A stretch of DNA of 10,357 nucleotides from Pavlovales sp. CCMP2436 (Eukaryota; Haptophyta; Pavlovophyceae; Pavlovales), in contig MU631460.1 of NCBI GenBank assembly GCA_026770615.1, forward strand, positions 262,775-273,131, written 5' to 3'. The first letter of the stretch is position 1. Every line of letters begins with the position of its first letter. The notes beneath the pieces were generated by a model. It saw nothing but the letters and a program-made list of their open reading frames with translations. It did no database searches and was not told the origin of the DNA. Below, piece by piece: positions 6,622 through 10,357 of this stretch. Both the position numbers and the translations under genes were made by a program.

Positions 6622-6668
6622 CACGCACTGGCGCGCGCCCGCCACCGGCCAGGACATGGTTAGGAGTA

Positions 6669-6693
6669 GGGGGTTGGGGGGGGGGGGGTTGGG
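6669..6693 (+). repeat. G-tract with quadruplex potential
   Basis: G5-TT-G13-TT-G3 on the plus strand provides at least four G-triplets with short loops. A homopolymer this long is also prone to sequencing error. Confidence 0.7.
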
Positions 6694-6997
6694 CTAAGAT
6701 TCAGGCTCAGTTAATTAGATACTAGAAAATTCAATCGTCCAGTTTAGTCTGCGTGTCTTAGTGTGCATCAATTCGTTATCTTAGAAAAATTGCCGGTTTT
6801 TCTCTCGCCGCGCCGGGGGAGGCGACCGCCCCCCCCGCCTCCCTGTGGGCCCCGTGAGCCCCTCGTCCCAGTTTAAAAACGCCAAAAAATAGCCCATGGG
6901 GCAATCCTGTCATCACTTCTAAACGCCCACCCCTTAAAACACAAAATACGGAACCAGTCCAGGATTGGTTTAAGTGCCGAATACCACGACGACGACA

Positions 6998-7141
6998 ATG
7001 TCCGCGCACACCCTGTCGCCAGCAGTCAACAGCACCGGGACCGTCTGCGTGCACGCGGGCAACCACATCACCTTCTCCCTGCGCGAGCACCTGCCAAGCA
7101 CCGTAAAATTAACCGGACCCCTCGGCACTGGCCATATATAA
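6998..7141 (+). CDS. Possible small ORF, 47 aa
   Basis: ATG at 6998 opens a frame with mostly C/G third positions: MSAHTLSPAV, then VCVHAGNHITFSLREHLPST, ending TAA at 7139-7141 on the edge of the TA microsatellite. The codon pattern matches the real genes nearby, but the length is short and I recognise no family. It may be an exon fragment. The minus strand is open over the same stretch with poorer codon bias. Confidence 0.25.
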   Translation: MSAHTLSPAVNSTGTVCVHAGNHITFSLREHLPSTVKLTGPLGTGHI

Positions 7142-7203
7142 ATAAATAAATAAATATATATATATACATGTGTATAATATGTATATATATATATATATAT
7201 ATA
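7134..7203. repeat. AT microsatellite (TA/AAAT repeats)
   Basis: ATATATAAATAAATAAATAA is followed by runs of (TA)n interrupted by CATGTGTATAATATG. Low complexity; a hotspot for length change. It lies 330 bp upstream of the LIM-RhaM start. Confidence 0.95.
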
Positions 7204-7315
7204 GCGGCTCAGCATGGTTCAACAGGTGTTGTTCACTCACTGTGTGGGTCGACGTCAGACGTTAGTCCTGGCAGCAGGGATGGTGGTGGTAGAGGTGAGT
7301 TTGGTGGTAGCTTCA

Positions 7316-7377
7316 CCAGGATAATTTTTTAACGCCTCCCCACTTGCAGCCCCTGGTCGGAGGCGTATGAGCATGGC
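7316..7377 (+). repeat. Dispersed ~60-bp repeat, copy B (matches 3369-3426)
   Basis: Same block order as copy A, with ACTTGCAGCCC at the centre. It lies about 160 bp upstream of the LIM-RhaM start codon, so the T/C-rich stretch ending in CTTGCAG could serve as an acceptor of a 5'-UTR intron for that gene. Confidence 0.65.
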
Positions 7378-7537
7378 CACTGTACTCCGACATTGAGGCG
7401 AGGCAAGCGTTTGAAGCAAAGGAAAGGATTTCCAGCTAGCACGTCTGTCCATGGAAGATGGTCTCCCGGAGGGGACGGCAATGTCAGAAGTAGGTTTTTT
7501 TTTAAAGTGCCAAGCCAACGTCCAACGGCCAACGGCC

Positions 7538-9210
7538 ATGTCGCTGGCGCGATCCGCGCCGCTGGAGCGATGCTCCAAGTGCGCGCTCGAGACCTACGGC
7601 GCGCAAGTGGTGCATGCGGCAGGCAGGCGCTTCCATGAGCACTGCTTTGCCTGTGAGCGCTGCGAGTCCCCGTTTGCCGAGGGCACTTACGCTGAGGTCG
7701 GCGGCAAGTTGCTGTGCGCCGATTGCAGGGACTCGCACCTGGGCCCCTGGTGCGACAAGTGCGGCCTGTCGCTCGCGGCCAGGGAGCGAGTTATTGCGCA
7801 GAACCAGCAGTGGCACCCTGCGTGCTTCTGCTGCGCCTCGTGCGGGAAGCAGCTGGACGGTATCTATTGCGAGCACGACGGCGACGCCATCTGCGAGCGC
7901 TGCTACGACGCCAAGCATGCGACGCGCTGCGCTGGCTGCCGCGAGGTCTGCGACGACGATGCCATCCTCGCAGAGGGTGCAAGCTGGCACGCGTGCTGCT
8001 TCGTTTGCTCCGCCTGCGCAGTGCAGCTCGTCCGCGAGTCAGCCCATCACAGCCCAGCCAGTCGCGCAGGGGCGGGGGGTGCAGGGGCGGAGGAGGGCGC
8101 GGAGGAGGGCGGCGCAAAGGCAGTAGTGGGGAATGCAGGGGCGGACGCGGAGGAGGGCTGCGATTATTACGTGCTCAACGGCCGTCCGTTCTGCAGGGCG
8201 CACTACCTCGACCAGTGCACGCCGCAGTGCGCAGCCTGCGCGCAGCCGGCTGACGTCGACCCCGTCGCCGCGCTCGGTGCCGTGTACCACCGGAGCTGCT
8301 TCGTCTGCGCGCACTGCAAGGCGACGCTGAGCGGCGCCGTGTTCGTCGAGCACGAGGGCACGCCCTATTGCGAGGCCGACTACTACGCGCTTTTCGGCGG
8401 GTACGCACCCCCCTCCCCTCCAACCTCCCCCCCCTGCTCATCCCCCCTGCTCATATGTATAACTGCGAGGGTACATATAACTGCTCCATTCATAAGGGGC
8501 TTGCGGGCAATCAGAAACCATCACGTTAAGAAACTGAGCCTGGATTGTGTGCCCTTCAATAGTAATTGAAGCAAAATTTAACCATTGTTTGTATGCAATT
8601 TGCTAAGAAACTGAGCCTCAGTCTCAAAATCGCCCTTCTTATTGCCCGCGACCCCCTGTGCAGGCGAGTGGCAGAGAAGCGCTCTTTGCCCGAGCGGAGC
8701 CACGCCTTCCTGCTCCACATGCGGCGCGAGACGCTCCGCCTCTTCGCAGGCGCGCACGCAGAGCTGTGGCACGAGGTGCGGCGCGAGCTGAGGGAGGAGG
8801 GCGTTAAAAACGCGCAGGCGCATCTCTTCGCGGACGGCACGCTGCTTCTCACTTGCGAGCTCGACGAGGCGCGCGACGCGGAGTCGGCGCTCACCGCCAT
8901 CTTCGAGCGCAACCGGTACTGCGCGCAGTGGGACGCACTGCTCCGCCTGCACCTGCCGCCATCGCTCGCCTCGCGCCCCTGGCTCTTCGACGCGGCCGCC
9001 AAACCCCTCGCGCTGGCCGAGCCCGAGCCGCCTCTACTCGAAGTGAAACTCCCGCCAACCAAGCGCGGCCATGTCTTCAAGACTGTCGGGTCGGGCGCCC
9101 TGCGCAGCTCTGCCTCAGCGCCGGTCAGTACCTTCGGCGGCGTCGTCCATGGGCAGGGCAGCAGGGGGGGCTTATCTGGGCTGGCAAGTGAGCCCATCAA
9201 CGAGCGGTAA
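7538..9210 (+). CDS. Four-LIM-domain protein fused to a rhamnose-mutarotase-like (RhaM/DUF718) domain; two exons, 7538-8400 joined to 8664-9210
   Basis: Spliced, this gives 469 aa. Numbering from Met 7538, the LIM domains each show C-x2-C...H-x2-C-x2-C-x2-C...C-x2-C/H/D. LIM1 is Cys12-Cys63, LIM2 Cys72-Cys122, LIM3 Cys131-His222 and LIM4 Cys231-Asp281. LIM3 is split between its zinc fingers by about 40 Gly/Ala/Glu-rich residues (165-207). The intron 8401-8663 is phase 2 and keeps the frame across a Gly codon at 288. Exon 2 then reads SHAFLLHM...LFAGAHAELWHEV, later GVKNAQAHLFADGTLLLTCE and YCAQWDALLRL (301-386). This follows the RhaM fold order: the 'AF...' first strand, His-x3-Trp (His319, Trp323; the His corresponds to the catalytic one), 'G..N....L', and the late Trp377. 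The last ~80 residues are Pro/Gly/Ser-rich. LIM domains bind proteins, often on actin or in the nucleus; RhaM interconverts rhamnose anomers. The frame is open back to an ATG at 7451, but 7451-7537 has poor codon bias, so 7538 (GCCATGT) is preferred. The LIM domains are near certain; the fusion is an inference. Confidence 0.75.
8401..8663 (+). other. Intron of the LIM-RhaM gene, 263 bp
   Basis: Donor GG|GTACGC follows the last LIM codons; acceptor CCCTGTGCAG|G precedes coding sequence in the matching phase. The start is C-rich with CCCCCCTGCTCAT twice. The second half is AT-richer, with TAAGAAACTGAGCCT twice (8527-8541 and 8604-8618). The unspliced frame would add about 55 unusual residues (Pro/Ser run, then stop), which supports removal. 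Confidence 0.7.
8556..8663 (+). repeat. Dispersed repeat, copy 2, forming the 3' end of the intron
   Basis: Aligned with 251-358 throughout. The 3' limit of the similarity coincides with the predicted acceptor AG. A short frame opening at an ATG inside this repeat (8566) runs into the RhaM exon, but that start is an accident of the repeat. Confidence 0.8.
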
Positions 9211-9258
9211 CCTCAGTCGGGGTTCAAGTTTAACAGTAAACCTTCTACCAGTGGCCAT

Positions 9259-9742
9259 ACTTCGTGGCGTACAGTAGCGCGTAGGAGCCTGCGTCGGAGC
9301 GCTAAGATCAGCTTGACTTGAACCGTTGACACACCGCCAGCTAGAATCCCCCTTCATTCATAATAATGTATTGGTTATTGCTAGTTATTACAAAGTGAGA
9401 GTTAATAACACGCCATGAATAAATTTATATGAAACTTATCAGCAGTAATTTTAATAAGGGCCTATATTATTAATATATATGCATGGCGTCTTACTATTAT
9501 TAAAAAATTGGCCTAACTAATTAGTTAGCTGATACTTGATAGCACAGTATAGTCACGTAATGTTAACTAACTTCATAAGGTTCTTAGATGAGCTCCATGG
9601 TACAATGGTGGGCCCTGACTAGCTTAGCAATAGCGGTAATTATATGAATGAAGCTTGGGGTTCGGGCTGGCAGTGTTTTAAGTTCAAGTCAAGATGATCT
9701 TAGCGCTTCCGCGACGCAGGCTCCTACGCACTACGCCGAAGT
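9259..9742. mobile_element. AT-rich fold-back element with long inverted arms, about 484 bp
   Basis: 9259-9323 and the reverse complement of 9682-9742 share GCGTAGGAGCCTGCGTC, AGCGCTAAGATCA and CTTGACTTGAAC. Weaker pairing continues inward: CTTCATTCAT with ATGAATGAAG, and CCGCCAG with CTGGCAG, to give arms of roughly 110-140 bp. The centre (about 9380-9630) is very AT-rich with no ORF and a smaller inverted pair around CGCCATG (9412-9418) and CATGGCG (9482-9488). No clear target duplication. It starts about 50 bp after the LIM-RhaM stop and so may overlap its 3' UTR. Confidence 0.8.
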
Positions 9743-10357
9743 GGGGAGATATGCTATAAATTATAGCGCCTAGTGGGGGCCTGGCGGCTAAGTAGTGAGG
9801 AGAAAAAAATTAGGCGGCCCTTTTATCGAATCTTTTTGGCTTTAAAAAAATGGGCGTGAATCAAAATTCAAATGGGCGCCATTAAAATTATTTTCCACAT
9901 TTGTACAGCTAGTCGGGTCCACACTTGCGGGCATATTATATTCGATTGATACCTGAGACAGAGCTCTAAGGCGTCGAAATCCAAGTTAGTGGCACGATTC
10001 CGCACTGGGGAGGGGGAAAAGCTGTGGGCGAGACGAAGTAGTAGACATTCTTCGCCCCTGCGCGCCAAGTACCAAAGTGCCAGTAGCTGTTGTCAAATAG
10101 AGCCCTTCTCAACGGTCGTAGCCCACCTCGTGTGCCTCTCGAGTGCATTTGGGGTCGACACATGCTAAAGGTAACTGACATTTCCGATTCTCAGCGCTCG
10201 GAAGCGATAAGAAAGTCATGGTTTCCGATGGGGCACAGAGGAGTTAGATGCAGATTCGTGAATAACTCCGAAGGATTTTCACCGGACTTTTTCGCAATTT
10301 TCCCCCGGACTGGCCACTAATTCGGATTTCGACCCTGAGACGCGCGAGGGGGGGGGA
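9743..10357. other. No gene seen
   Basis: Mixed composition. The longest plus-strand frame (10090-10320) and a minus-strand frame (10181-9966) lack the GC3 bias of the real genes and any recognisable motif. A small palindrome GCTATAAATTATAGC lies at 9752-9766, and the window ends in a G run. Confidence 0.4.

Noticed and set aside
7451..7537. N-terminal extension of the LIM protein from the ATG at 7451
   Set aside because: Open frame but poor codon bias and a T-rich tract; the ATG at 7538 starts the GC3-rich sequence.
9259..9323. Possible tRNA-derived SINE head (GTTCAAGTC box-B-like sequence in the fold-back arm)
   Set aside because: No matching A box at proper spacing and no cloverleaf could be drawn.
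10090..10320. Plus-strand frame of 76 codons near the right end
   Set aside because: No GC3 bias, no motif and no coding-like context; kept as unassigned.

Overview
The window looks like nuclear DNA of a GC-rich single-celled eukaryote, most likely a microalga (haptophyte-like is a guess from style, not proven). Reasons: strong G/C preference at third codon positions in the credible genes, a GT-AG intron, LIM zinc-finger domains, an interstitial (CCCTAA)n telomere-type tract, a non-LTR-type retroelement relic, several non-autonomous inverted-repeat transposons and a TA microsatellite. I see no bacterial operon structure or ribosome-binding sites.

Layout. 1-135 (minus): end of an unrecognised exon running off the left edge. 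251-358: one copy of a dispersed repeat. 614-2026 (minus): a complete gene for a membrane-anchored P-loop ATPase. 2027-3330: GC-rich DNA with no gene I can support. 3369-5015: a patchwork of relics and repeats. It holds a C-terminal retroelement fragment on the minus strand, a frameshifted reverse-transcriptase fragment on the plus strand, a telomere-like tract, short tandem repeats and hairpins. 5233-5456: a fold-back element with 65-bp arms. 5482-5625 (minus): the N-terminal piece of a poxvirus-A22/NCLDV-type Holliday junction resolvase. 5749-6130 (minus): an unassigned Cys/His-rich reading frame that looks frameshifted. 6467-6621: a 155-bp MITE with 14-bp inverted ends and a perfect 8-bp target duplication. 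6998-7141: a possible small ORF. 7538-9210 (plus): a two-exon gene with four LIM domains followed by a region resembling L-rhamnose mutarotase (RhaM/DUF718). 9259-9742: an AT-rich fold-back element just past that gene. 9743-10357: nothing I can assign.

The most interesting points are the predicted LIM-RhaM fusion and its intron. The last ~108 bp of the intron are a second copy of the repeat at 251-358, and both copies end exactly at a splice-acceptor AG, as an introner-like element would. The two intact genes (P-loop ATPase and LIM-RhaM) do not appear functionally linked. Much of the rest is a graveyard of mobile DNA, possibly with some giant-virus-derived sequence.
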